This document shows positions 1-10,889 of a stretch of 64,000 bases of DNA, piece by piece. Source of the DNA: Gnetum montanum (taxonomy: Eukaryota > Streptophyta > Gnetopsida > Gnetales > Gnetaceae); the NCBI GenBank assembly GCA_015680685.1, contig MNCI01020745.1:445272-509271 (forward strand), in the 5' to 3' direction. The translations under genes and the position numbers were made by a program. Position 1 is the stretch's first letter, and every line of letters begins with the position of its first letter. The notes under the pieces are model-generated. The model did no database searches. It had not been told where the DNA came from and saw nothing but the letters and a program-made list of their open reading frames with translations.

Positions 1-597
1 AAAATCCCTAATTTAATTTAATTATTTTATTAAAATTTTAAATACTAAATGTCATTAAGCCCTAATAATTTTTTTCATAAAAATATATATAATATCCACC
101 TTGGGGTGTAGACGTTGGTGGTAGTGGAAAATAATTTATCTGTCCTTGTAACCTTGGAAATAGTATTTTAAATTCAGTGATGGCTCGAAATATGAGTCCG
201 AATGTGAAGGCACCAATCCTGTAACTACCAGCAACTAATTCCGAATTATCTCGCCCTGCCGAAAATCGTTACCAACTGCCATCACAGAAGAGGGCTCTGC
301 CACCGCGTTAGGAAAGGTCACCGTGTGTTCTGTAGGAATCTGCAACTGTTGTAACCTTTACTTCTCACAAATGCTCTTCAGTTTTTGATGATTATAACAA
401 AAATTTTGCAAGGTGTTTGATATCCTTGAGCAGAGCAAATTGATCATCGCTTCATATATTTTCACTGCCTTCCGTACATAGCGTCCATCTATGGCAACTG
501 GTAAAATTTCTAACTTATGAAATTTTCCTCCAACATTTAATACAAACCCTTCAAGCAACGTCCACCAGGGATTTTGAATCATTAGCTACTGTTACAG
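1..597. other. AT-rich flank, no recognised gene
   Basis: Short open frames exist on the minus strand (for example 358-582), but none has a family signature that I recognise and several start at non-ATG codons. No LTR terminus, primer-binding site or RNA gene is visible. Confidence 0.4.
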
Positions 598-918
598 GTG
601 GAAGCCCAAACTTGTTTATTGCGTGAAATAGGCACCCGTTCTTCTGAAATCCATCTTTCCAATGATCTTGAACAAGCTGTAGGTGCCACCGCTGAAATCA
701 AAGATGAGCACGCTGCGCTCTGCCCTAGATTGGCCCAAGTTCTTCTTGCACAATCCGTACATGATTACTGCCAAAAACCTGCTCAATACAGCTCAGTCGT
801 GGAAAAGGGCCTCCATGCACTCCATGAACTCGAGCTCGCTGTTCTCAACCTCTGGCAAGCCAACTACGGCTACGTCCGGCGACATCGATTGGCAGATCTA
901 GCTGATGCACAGGCATGA
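598..918 (+). pseudogene. Exon-like orphan reading frame, unrecognised protein fragment
   Basis: A 106-codon open frame, noticeably richer in G+C than the sequence around it, is preceded by a plausible 3' splice site: a pyrimidine-containing run ending in ACAG immediately before codon GTG at 598. The peptide is helical, rich in Leu, Ala, Glu and Gln, and includes the stretches PRLAQVLLAQ and LWQANYGYVRRH, which look like part of a real conserved protein rather than random sequence. It ends at TGA with no good 5' splice site just before it, and no neighbouring exons can be seen. The best reading is a broken host-gene exon, either left from a decayed gene or carried in by rearrangement or a transposon. 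I could not assign a family. A start at 598 would have to be GTG, which argues against a free-standing gene. Confidence 0.35.
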
Positions 919-1486
919 TTCCAAGTAGGTACCAAACAACGTATTTTTCATTGATGCCCAAAAGCTCAAAAACCATGGCATCCAGTTCTGTATTTTAGAG
1001 TTTCTGTATTTTAGCAACATTTTCAATGGGCTTCTCAACTTGCAAAAATTGGGGTTCATCTGCAACAGAAACCTTCTCATCTTTCGTTAATTTAAATTTA
1101 TCAAATAAAATTCAAAACCTGTTGGCAGTCCATTCGTTAGATCTTCTGCATGCTTCCAACTCTTAACTAGACCATAAAGCTTAGGCATAGAACTTAAAAA
1201 TTCATTATCCACGGTGGTGTATATTTTTCCAATAGTAACAGGGAGTATGCTTTTTGCAGTAAATAATCTCATCCTTTGTTTGCTATTCCAATCTTCAATG
1301 AATAAATAATTTGGCATTTTTTTTCCAAGATGGCCTCAACATCAAAATTATTTACCAATGGATTACTTCTCCAAAAATACCCATTAACCCACAACACTAA
1401 AGCTGTAAATTTACAACCATAGATTGTTCCAATTTTAAATAAAATATTCCAACTATTCCATGGAATGGCCAAATGTGCCAACAATT
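919..1486. other. Unassigned sequence between orphan exon and retroelement
   Basis: Minus-strand open frames of about 70 codons (1087-1317, 1269-1484) overlap one another in different frames and show no recognisable domain. The segment ends abruptly where similarity to the third ORF of the Athila-like elements begins near 1487. Confidence 0.3.
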
Positions 1487-3284
1487 AGCAAACCTTCAGT
1501 ATGCTAATCTAGCCATGCTCACCACAGGTAGACTAAGGAATGAGCTACAATAACAAATAACTATAATATATGCCATGTATGAAGAGAAGATTATAGATCA
1601 AAAAGATGCACAATAGAAGCTACATATCATAAACTCTGAACTTGAAATAGTAAAATCCAACTACCAAGATTAAAAGGATGTAGTAGCAAACTTAGCTCAT
1701 AGAATGATGAATTACCAAGAATTAAGAAAGGTGGCTAGGATTTTTGAAGAGGAAAGAAGATAGTTTGTAACTTGGTATGTAAAAGAAAATAAGGTGTTTC
1801 CACATCTACTATGCCCATGGGAAGTACTAATGCTAGAAAACATTGAAAAATTTTCCTAGATGATACATGATCCAAGATCAGAGGAGGAAAAGCTTTAGGC
1901 ACTACTTAACCAATATTAATTTCAAAAGCCTAATGATAAAGGAATGAAGGCTATGGAGGAGCCACTACTACCATTAACATAAGGCTACATCAAGCATTAC
2001 TATTTTTCTTTGTTTTATTTTTTTGTTATGTATGTCCATCATGAAATGCATGATAATTTTCTAAAGCACCACTCTAACCACAATAAGGCATTTAGAGTCA
2101 AAGTATTTTTGTATATATGTAGTCATTTCAAAGTTTGAATACACCTCATAAATTTGTAAGAAATTATATCCTCTTTTTTTTAACTCAAGGACGAGTTTCT
2201 AGTTAGTCGTGAGGATATGATAAAATCTTTTTGATATAAGCCACCATATCATATTTGCAATATCACATCTACAATATCATATCTACAACATCATTGATGA
2301 AATCTTGAGAACCATGGTTAGCATTATAAATACTAATCCTTAGTTGCATCAATAGAAAAACTTTCATTCAACACATAGCAAAGTTCTTGTAGTTTGTACT
2401 TGTGACTTAGTCATGAGTCACAATTTTTTCGACTACATCAACTGGGCCTCATCAACAAGGCCCCATCGACATAGTGTCTATATTCAGCTATAAATACATG
2501 TTCACCAGCCACATTTATGGAAATAGAGATTCTAGTAGCAACAAAGCTCTTATAGTTTGTTCATTTTAAAGTTAGAATTTTTCTCTTGAGTGCCTACAAC
2601 AAGAGTTATTAAGTGTACGAATCTTTATTCAAGCATTGTTGTACCTGAGCATAACAGTGTGTGCAACAATAAAGATGAGCTTTCTAATAAAACTTACAAC
2701 ACTTTGGATAGATTAAATATTCTATTTATGCATTTAATGTTTTCACTTATTTATTAAATGTTTTCAATTATTTATTAAATATTTTCTAGTAATTAAGTTA
2801 ATGAAGTAATTAAGCAAGATAGATTAAACACATAAGTATGATCACTTCAAGCGTAGCACATATTCACTTGGTAATCTCAATAGTGTTATTGCTTGGTATG
2901 CCTAGTAGTGTAGCGCTTGGTAACCTAGCAGTGGATATGTGGGTTCAAGACATGTGCGGAAAGTGGGACTAAATGCTTATGTTAGGACTAGTTAGATACT
3001 AGTTAATTAGTTACATTAAATTAGTTAATCTAATTAATTTATTTCTCTTTAAACAAAAAACCCATAAAATACAAAATGATAAAAATCATATGCCTTAATT
3101 ACACTTAACCATAGTAGTGTACATCACAAGTGTAATTGGGAAGACAATAATTGATCTTAATGCAAGATTCACTTCCTAGAAGACTAGTGCACTGGAAACT
3201 ACAAAGTCCATGAAATTCAACTGAATCATGCATGAATGCGTGTGATTTGTATGGTTGGGCATAGGGGTACCTCATTACTCATCA
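1487..3284 (+). mobile_element. 5'-truncated Athila-like Ty3/gypsy element (3' end only)
   Basis: From about 1487 the plus strand resembles the reverse complement of the third-ORF region of elements 0 and 1 (compare 4520-4600 and 10973-11085): degraded coding sequence with many stops. It runs into a polypurine-tract-like segment (2183-2217, ending in GTCGTGAGGATA) and then into an LTR at 2218. Everything upstream of the third ORF, including the 5' LTR, is absent, so no target duplication can be tested. The element lies against, and may have inserted into, the older LTR remnant that continues from 3285. Confidence 0.7.
2218..3284 (+). repeat. 3' LTR of truncated Athila-like element
   Basis: Starts TGATAAAATC directly after the polypurine-like tract and ends ACTCATCA, the same terminus as the other LTRs of this family (for example 23555-23562). 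It holds the family R/U5 hallmarks: a CAATAAAGATGAG block near 2668, the 'snake' of LTR phrases such as TAACCTAGCAGTGG near 2925, and the GGTTGGGCATAGGGGTACCTC block just before the end. About 1067 bp. Confidence 0.75.
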
Positions 3285-3859
3285 CTTAGACTTAGTGATA
3301 GAGTGAATGGTCATAGTATGGTATCAAATAGTTGTATGGAATCTTTGTTCAAGTAGATTATACACGGGCATAATTCATGGTTGAAAATAAAGATCAAGAT
3401 TGTTTTTCACTACTGCAGCATTATTTTGTCATTTTCTTTACTTAGTTTAATTTTCATTCCTTTAGTATGTTTACTTTAGTTTAGTTCTTTACATTTTGTA
3501 AGCACTATACTTTTCTCACATTCATTAGTAAGGTGGAATGAGTATGACTAATTTCAAGCATTAAGTGTAATTTTTGGTAATCCAATAGTGACTTCACTTA
3601 ATTCACTCAGTAGTGAACTCACTTTGTAATCCCACTAACAATTACATGAGTCTAAGACATGTACAACAAAACAAAAATGGATACTTACTGCCATAGGGTA
3701 GAATAGATTTTCATTTTGGTTATCACTTAGATTTATACTTTATTCTCATTCTTTTCATTGTGAAAGAACTTAGAAGTTGAGCCTACAACATCATGGTATC
3801 ATATACCTCATTGAGAGTTAAGCCATACTACTCACACTTCACTAGTTCAAGGTAAGAGA
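3285..3859 (+). repeat. Older Athila-family LTR remnant, left part (split by element 0)
   Basis: Contains degenerate LTR blocks in plus order: AATAAAGATC near 3388, a GAGTATGACTAATTTC block near 3540 and an AGTCTAAGACATGT block near 3650, matching positions 2665, 2830 and 2943 of the neighbouring LTR. Element 0 interrupts it at the AAAAC target site. The expected LTR terminus is found on the far side of the nest at 46122-46229. A tRNA-Met-like TGGTATCA string occurs at about 3322 and 3794, but without other Copia features I do not call Copia here. Confidence 0.5.
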
Positions 3860-3864
3860 AAAAC

Positions 3865-4509
3865 TAATGAGCAATAAGTAGTCCCTATATCCAGCCATAC
3901 AAATCAAAAGTGTTCCACTACTAATCCAATCGAATTCTGTGGACTTACCCCTAAATGCACAATTGGCTAAAGATAGGGATTTAGATATGCGATCATTATC
4001 TTATTGGCTTTACTTGTGTAACCTCAGATGTGTGGTTAAGTGTAAGCCAAGGCACGTGATATTTATTTATATTTTATATTTTATTTATTTAATTTAAATA
4101 TGAAACAAAAGTAATTAATTGAAAATTAACTAAATAACTATCTAATTCCTTTAATCTCATTAGCCTAACATAAGCATCTAAGCCCACTTTCTGTTTACAT
4201 CCTAAACTCACTCTAACACTACTAGGTTACCAAGTGTCTATTGCTGAGTATACCAAATAGCCACTACTAGGATTACCAAGCATTAAGCCATATGATCAAA
4301 GTGCTCATACTTATTTGTTATTATTAAGGGCATTAATTAACTAAGGATATGAATGTAAAGTGCATGAATAATAAACTACATGGAAATAAACATTAATCTA
4401 TTCTAAGTGCTACAAGGAATTCCAAAAATCTCATCTTTATTACCATCACATTAAAGTGTTTAGATACATTTATGCTTGAATAAGAATTTGTATAGTCCTT
4501 GAAGTCCTA
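3865..4509 (-). repeat. Truncated 3' LTR of element 0
   Basis: Aligns with the outer part of the 5' LTR at 45247-45890, including the AGTAGTCCCTAT block, the GGTTAAGTGTAAGCCAAGGC block and the CTTGAAGTCCTAC block. Similarity stops at the last of these (about 4509) and third-ORF sequence follows, so the U3 half of the LTR, the polypurine tract and an internal stretch have been lost in one deletion. Confidence 0.75.
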
Positions 4510-6830
4510 CCACCTATCAACATTACTAAGTTTGCATAATGAAGGTTGGCAAGCTCCATGTATTCTATCATTTCTTCAATTTGCAACTCTTTTAGGTAGA
4601 TCTCTACTTTGTTGTAGGCATTCAAGCCATCAAATATCAACTACCATACATCACCTCTTTGCTAGAGTTGCTAGAGGACCTCATTCATCTTCATCTTGGT
4701 CAATTAAATATCCCTGTCATTCACCTCCTTGAGCCCTACCTAATCCTTGTAGTGGTTCTTCACTCTTTCAAATTTTAGGGCCTCAGTTTTCTAGGTGGCT
4801 ACCTCAATGGTCATTTTCTAGCAATGTGCCTAGACTTCCTCCATTGGCAGCTTCCTATTTTCTACTTCCAACATCCTCATATCCATTTTCACCTTGATGA
4901 GTTTCTCCTGCTACTATCTTAAAAATTCAACCATATGGTCTTTTTTCTCCTCAACATTATACAAGTAATAAATGTCTTTGATCAAGGCAAAGTTCTCCTT
5001 GTAGAATTACACCAAGTTCTTATCAATTCTTAAAGCTTCCAATAAGGACATGTCAAAGACTACCATCTCTTTGGCATTCTCAACTTCCTTGAGTTGATTC
5101 TAACACTATAGAAGTCTTCATACCATGTGATAGCTTGGCTGAGAATGGCAGGATTAGTTAGTTGGCCTCTCAATTTCACAACCTTGGTAGCCAACCAATA
5201 GTTTTCAATACTGGCTATTTCAAGTTGAGTATTTGGGATGATGAGCTTACTCTTAGTTTCTAGTAGATCCAACTAGGTTGTAGCGATCACTTTTGGTAGA
5301 TCAAAGATCTTTGAAAGTGATTTCCCAATTCCCACCAGTTAGTCCAACACTTTCTCATGTTGGGATGCACTAAGCCTTTTACTCCCAACTCCTATAGAGG
5401 CCTACACATCCTTAAGTACAACAACATCCATCATGACTGCTATAACAACATTGAGTGCTTTAACTACTCTATCATCCATCACCTCCATTATTGTTTCCTT
5501 CCATGGGGCTACATCACCAAGATGGTAACCCCCTCACCCTCCTCCTAGTGCATTGAGAAAGTGATGGTATTCCCAAAGATCTATGGAAATTCTTGTTGTC
5601 TAGGGATGGACACCATCACCTCTTGGGCACTTGGATTTAATCTTGTGATTCCTTGCATGCTTTGGATAAAAAAAAACAAGGTAATCTTCTCCAACCAACT
5701 TATGGTTCTTGTTACCTCGTTCACATGGCTCAATGCTACTCGGTAGACATATGGTTCCCCACCACTTGCCTCACCTTTTTGCTACTGCAATAGCTATTTG
5801 TGCAATTTTCTCATATGCCCAATAGCTACATGAACCTCCAATGTTATTTCTCCAATAGGTGGTAGTGATGGCCAATCCTCTTTAAGTAGCTTAGCCACTA
5901 CTTTATCCTTCATCAACTCCTGCCATGAAGTGGCAAGAGCATGATGGAGTATGTTATTAGCATAATGGAATATGCCTCTCCTTTTGCAAAGTTTCCTAAC
6001 TAGACACAAAAAGGGAAGTGTTTTCCTCCCTCAATCATTCTCTTTGAAGTGCTTCTTAATTTCAACTAATATGAGCTGAGGGAGATTGAATAGAAATTTA
6101 TTGCTTAGAGTAGCGCATGCATAGGCAAAGAAAGTAGTGACTGTGCTAGGCCCCACCATTGAATTTAGGTGGTATATCACAATCTTGAAGTAAACTCTCT
6201 CCACCTTAGTTAGTGCACAGTACTCCTTACGGTCCACCCCATAGCACCATTGAACTCACTCCTTTACTTTTGGATTTGCTTGTATGGGGATCTATGCCAA
6301 TGCTACCCTAGTGTTAGGTAATCCAAGGACTTCTATAATAGCCTCAACTGAATAGGACATGCTAATGTCTTTAGTTTTAACTAAGGTGTTTGCCTGTTGG
6401 TTGTTGCAAAAAAGATATGTTTTCCTCATGTGTTCCTCTCTGGTAAAAGTGATGATGGGCCACATGGGGGAACCCCTACAATTGAGTCTTGACCTCCTCT
6501 GGTGCCAAGTCCAAGAAGGGACCAGAATTAAGTTCCTGAAGAACTAAACTCTAGACCTCCTTGGAACAAATTTGCTCAAGGCAAGCCTTGGTTAATGTAA
6601 CCTCCAGATTTAGCCTAAGCCTTGACACCTCATCTTGCTTGGACTAGCCTATTTCTGCTATGGAAATTTGACAAATAAATTCCACTTTAAGCTCCTCTCA
6701 ATGAGGTCCCATCACATGGGTTTCAGCCTCCCTTTCTTGGGCTTGTTATGGCTGCTAGCCCCTTCCTCCTCTTGGTTGCTTTTCTCTCAACTAGGATGAT
6801 CCTTCACCCTATGGTCTCTTTAGTGCCATT
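4510..6830 (-). pseudogene. Third ORF of element 0 (Transposase_32-like, env position), degraded
   Basis: Homologous, segment by segment, to 10973-13372 of element 1. The best-preserved piece (about 5800-6240) reads VERVYFKIVIYHLNSMV and SNKFLFNLPQL, matching the region of the Athila third ORF that resembles the 'putative plant transposon protein' (Transposase_32) family; an LxxLC-type motif follows at about 5980. A likely original ATG lies near 6826 (MALK...). Stops and frameshifts are frequent. In the Athila lineage this ORF sits where retroviruses carry env, but I see no signal peptide or transmembrane segment here, so envelope function is not supported. Confidence 0.6.
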
Positions 6831-8834
6831 TCTGGTCACAAACATAACCCAAGATTAGTGTTTTATGTGTAACTTTTAATACCTTTGATACCTTTTCTCA
6901 TTCAAACAAGTTACACTTACGATAGATGTGATCATGGCAGATTGATTATTTTATTATTATTTTATCCATTCAGCTACCCAAGTTTGTTGATGAGGTGTAA
7001 CTTAGTGTAGATTAGTGATTTTATTAGTTAAACCTTGGGGAGTTAGAAAAATTTCAAAAAAAATTCCATCATAAACCATAGATTTGTAGCCCCCATGAAA
7101 TAAAGCTCACCTTTAGTAGCTCAAGGATTGAAGAATGAGATGATTTAGACAAGTGGTTTGAACGTTATGGCTTTGGGAAGGCTCTAGCCTCTAGAAACTA
7201 CAAAACCTCCCCATGTGTTATGAGACAAGTGTGTAAAAATGGCCAAGTTTCAATGCATATTTATAGTATTTTTCCATTGCATCAATGAGTATGCATTAAC
7301 ACAACCATAGAGCAATTTTTGCATATCAAAAAAAACTAAAGTGTGAAAAATAGTTTTTTAATGAAATTGGAGTCTAAAGGAAGCCAGAAAGGCCTAGAAT
7401 AAGGACAAATCATGGAAGAGGGCTTGAAATTTAGTTGGGAAAAAGAGATTTGAATGGAGTTTGATTATCAATGAGTGCAAAAACTAGATGTTTCATGGTG
7501 GAAAACAATGCATTTAAGAGCAAAATGACTAATGGATAGGAAATTTAACTTTCCAAACCAAAGAGTATGCAAGTGAATCCTCCCCATGGAAATCTCATGC
7601 CCTTAATGCCATTACATGTCCTTATACCAAGGAGTTCATAGGCCCTAAGGATGATTAATGGCCATGCATTATTAAAAATTGAATCACACAAGAAGCTACC
7701 AAAGAATTAAAACATATCAAAATGAACACATTGATTCAACATGCCAATAGGTAGTGAGATGACAAATGATTACAATGATGAGGATAGAGAGAATGGAATG
7801 GAGTTCCTCATTCCAATCACATGAAGTCCTTTGTGCTTTGAGACCATCAACTTCCAATTACTTAGCTGGAATAAAGACCATCAACTTCCAATTACTTTAC
7901 ATTGGTGCTCTGAGACCATTCAACCCCCTAGATCTCATAGACGCCCTCAAAGATCACCCACCATTCCAAATAGAGAAGAAAAAATAAGTAGAAAGTAAAG
8001 AGGGCCTTAGTTAGAGGGATGTCTTCAGGCATGGGTAACATGTCTTTCCAACCTCATAACCAATGCTTGTAGCCCATTATTCCATCTAAAGGGTATGCTT
8101 TGAATTCTCATTTATGTTTCTTTTTTTTTTCATGGAACCCATACCATGCAAAGACATTACTTCCTTTATTGGCCGACATTAGGAATGGTGAGGAATTGAG
8201 AAGAATAATCATAAAAATCTAGACAATAAGCAGGTACAAAAGGTGATAAATTTCCTTAAAGCCACATCCTTACTAATTCCACTTGATTCATTCCAAGTCT
8301 AGAGAGCACCAAGGTTACAAGTTCTATATAAGGTTGTTATTAATAAAGGACCTTATGTTTCCAAAATGAGAGAACACCATAGAGTGTTAGTGGAATGGGT
8401 GGATGTCGTGAGCTCACTACCTGGTAACATGAGAAAATCAATGTCCCATTAATCAATTTCAAAATTCAATGATGAAATCTAGTCATTAAGCAATCAATTT
8501 AAACAATCAAGTGTAATTAACCATCATCAATCAGTAGTTGTGTTCGGCACCAAATTTCTTATGACAATAAATAAGAAAAGACATGTCGGATTATTCAAAT
8601 AAAATAAAATAAAATAAAATAAATTGTAAAATATTCAAGAAATTGAGAAATGTATGAAAAATGGTGTAAAACAAAAAAGTTGAAAACTAGGAAACCACTT
8701 GTAGAATGTTAGCATGGGTGGCCATCTCCCCCACAACTATCTTGGAAGGAAGAGATCCAAAAGATTAAGCATGCTTGGCCATCGAATGAGGCATTGTTCC
8801 TACTAGTTGTTCTTATCTTTAGAAAAGGTTTAAG
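6831..8834 (-). other. Element 0 non-coding spacer between integrase and third ORF
   Basis: No intact gene. Similar to 13373-15050 of element 1 and 60900-62300 of element 4, for example the GAATGGAATGGAGT block near 7793 and the GGTGGCCATCTCCCCCA block near 8718. It contains a short AAAAT microsatellite at about 8596-8624. Confidence 0.6.
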
Positions 8835-9335
8835 TTATTGGGTGTTCACTAATAATCTCTTATTTGGAATGGTAGGATAGTAGATCATTACAACCCCAGA
8901 TGGAAAAGTTTCATATATAATGTAAAGGACCTCCCATAACATTTGTAATTTAGTACGTTGAGGTACATGCATTGAGTTCCAGTAGAGCACCTTATCTCCT
9001 TGTTGAAACTTTACTTTCCATATTCTAAGATCATGGCATTGCTTATTATATGTCTTATGCACTTCATTCAATGATAGGGCCACTAATCTATTCTCGTCTA
9101 GCATGTTAAGATTCATCAGTCTTTATCTTTGGCCTAGACTTAGGTCCAAATCAAGGTCATAAGCCATTGAAAGTGTATGAAGCTCAGCTTGGATGGGAAG
9201 AGTTGGAAGTTTCCCATACACTAACTCATAGGAAAAATAACCAATAGGAAGTTTCCATGCTAAATGATAAGCCCAAATAGCATTGTTAAGTTTACTACTC
9301 CAATCCTTCTTATATTTACTAACTATATGTCTTAT
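8835..9335 (-). pseudogene. Integrase C-terminal part of element 0 (piece 3 of 3)
   Basis: The minus strand encodes the post-catalytic integrase: WAYHLAWKLPIGYFSYELVY (9123-9365, last part in element 1 LTR) and then NLNMLDENRLVALS through GDKVLYWNSMHV, ending near LVNTQ-stop-LKPF. Residue patterns match 15101-15600 of element 1. It is cut at 9335 by element 1 and resumes at 22122 after the CTTAT duplication. Confidence 0.8.
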
Positions 9336-10220
9336 TGATGAGCGACTAGGTACCCCTACGCCCAACCATATGAATCACGGGTGTTCACACGTGACTCAGT
9401 CAAATTCCATAGACTGTAAGCACTTAACATACACCCAACACTAACCAGCAAACCTTGGGTTAGAATGGTCGTTGTCTTCTTAATCTCACTTGTGATGTTC
9501 TAGTTGCGATGGTTAAGTGGGATTAAGACTAATGATTTTTGTAGCTTTTTACTTATCTTTTGGCATCTAATTATCTTGGAAAGTAAGGCTAGAGTATTAA
9601 GTAATCTAAGACTATCTTAATCTAAATCTTAACTACTCCTAGCATAAGTATCTAATCCCATCTTCTGGGCACATTCTGAGCATCCCCTAAACACTACTAG
9701 GTTACCAGAAGTTAAGTGTCACTGGGTTACCAAGTGCTAGGTTTACATTCGAGATGGTCGTACTTATGGTCTTTACAAACTTATAAGAGAGTGAAAGCAA
9801 TTAAAATAACAATAACAGAAACTTAAGTAATTATCAAAGAATAAACATATTAAACTAATGAATGCATTAAATGACTAAGTCCAAATGCTTCAAGGAATTC
9901 TTGAAGAGTTCGTCTTTATTGCTGTTCATGCCAATGGGCTCAGATACACCAACGCTCAAATAAAAAGCCGGTCACTTTTCTTACACCTGCTACAGGCACT
10001 TGGGAAATATTCTATCTCCTACAGGAACAAACTGTAAGAGGTTCACTACAACTTACTAAAGGTACCTAAGTGAGGCAGAAGGCCCTCTTATTTATAGGTC
10101 GAAATAGGCTCTACGTAAACAAGGCCACGTCGATGCATGGAAGGCTACGTCGACGCGGCTGTGTATACGCAACCCCATATACATGGCCTAGTCGACGCAT
10201 CGACTAATGACACTTCATCA
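9336..10220 (-). repeat. 3' LTR of element 1
   Basis: 885 bp, partner of 21237-22121. A TATA box in minus orientation (CCTATAAATAAG) lies around 10088-10099, and the AGCAATAAAGACGAA block (reverse complement near 9910-9925) is a plausible polyadenylation signal in R. Outer flank is CTTAT. Confidence 0.92.
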
Positions 10221-10234
10221 TACCCCCACGACTA
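10221..10234 (-). other. Polypurine tract of element 1
   Basis: Minus strand reads TAGTCGTGGGGGTA immediately before the 3' LTR start TGATGAAG. The same tract (with small changes) sits before the LTRs at 2218, 28805 and 60285, which identifies strand and 3' end for each element. Confidence 0.8.
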
Positions 10235-10889
10235 AGTAAAAAATCGTCCTTGAGTTACTCTACAATTTGAAAGGTATGGGCTTTTATTTACAATGCACAT
10301 GACTTGGCACACACATGACACAACATCAATTTTACCAAGTGCTCGAGTTACAGAGAAGGACAAGTTACAAAAAATGGTGGTGTTTAGAGACAAAATTAAA
10401 CACCTTGCTGGTCTTAGAGTCTCTGCCATGTAGAATGATGCACAAAATTTTTGGAGAAGATCACACCGTCCCTAGGGGCGGTGGCTCCGATAGACCTTCA
10501 CTAGCCTCTGGTCCATGTGATGGCGATGGCACGAATGATGGTTATCCCGTAGCAGCTACAACTTTCGAAGGTAGCCGAGAAGCCTCCAAGAGAGCCCTCA
10601 TTTTTTCTTCTTTCTTCTAGGATCATTCATTGTCCAAGCAACTTCACCAATGTGTGTTGGAACTGGAACCTCCCAAGGGCATGGTAGTGCTAGGAAGAGT
10701 TCTTTTAGGTTGACAAACCAGGTTGTGAATTGCTTCCGTTAGATGTCAAACGCTCAGATTGATGCCTGCAGCTACTAGTAGTCATTCATTCAATAGGCCA
10801 GGTTCTCTGTGACTGTACGTTGTCCTTCAAATCACATGTGGAGAACCTCGAGTTCCACGTTTGCTATTTCCATTTTTTGCTTTGTTGCT

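Noticed and set aside
3300-3810. Copia element suggested by TGGTATCA strings (tRNA-Met-like)
   Set aside because: Surrounding blocks match Athila-family LTRs and there is no Copia coding sequence or LTR pair.
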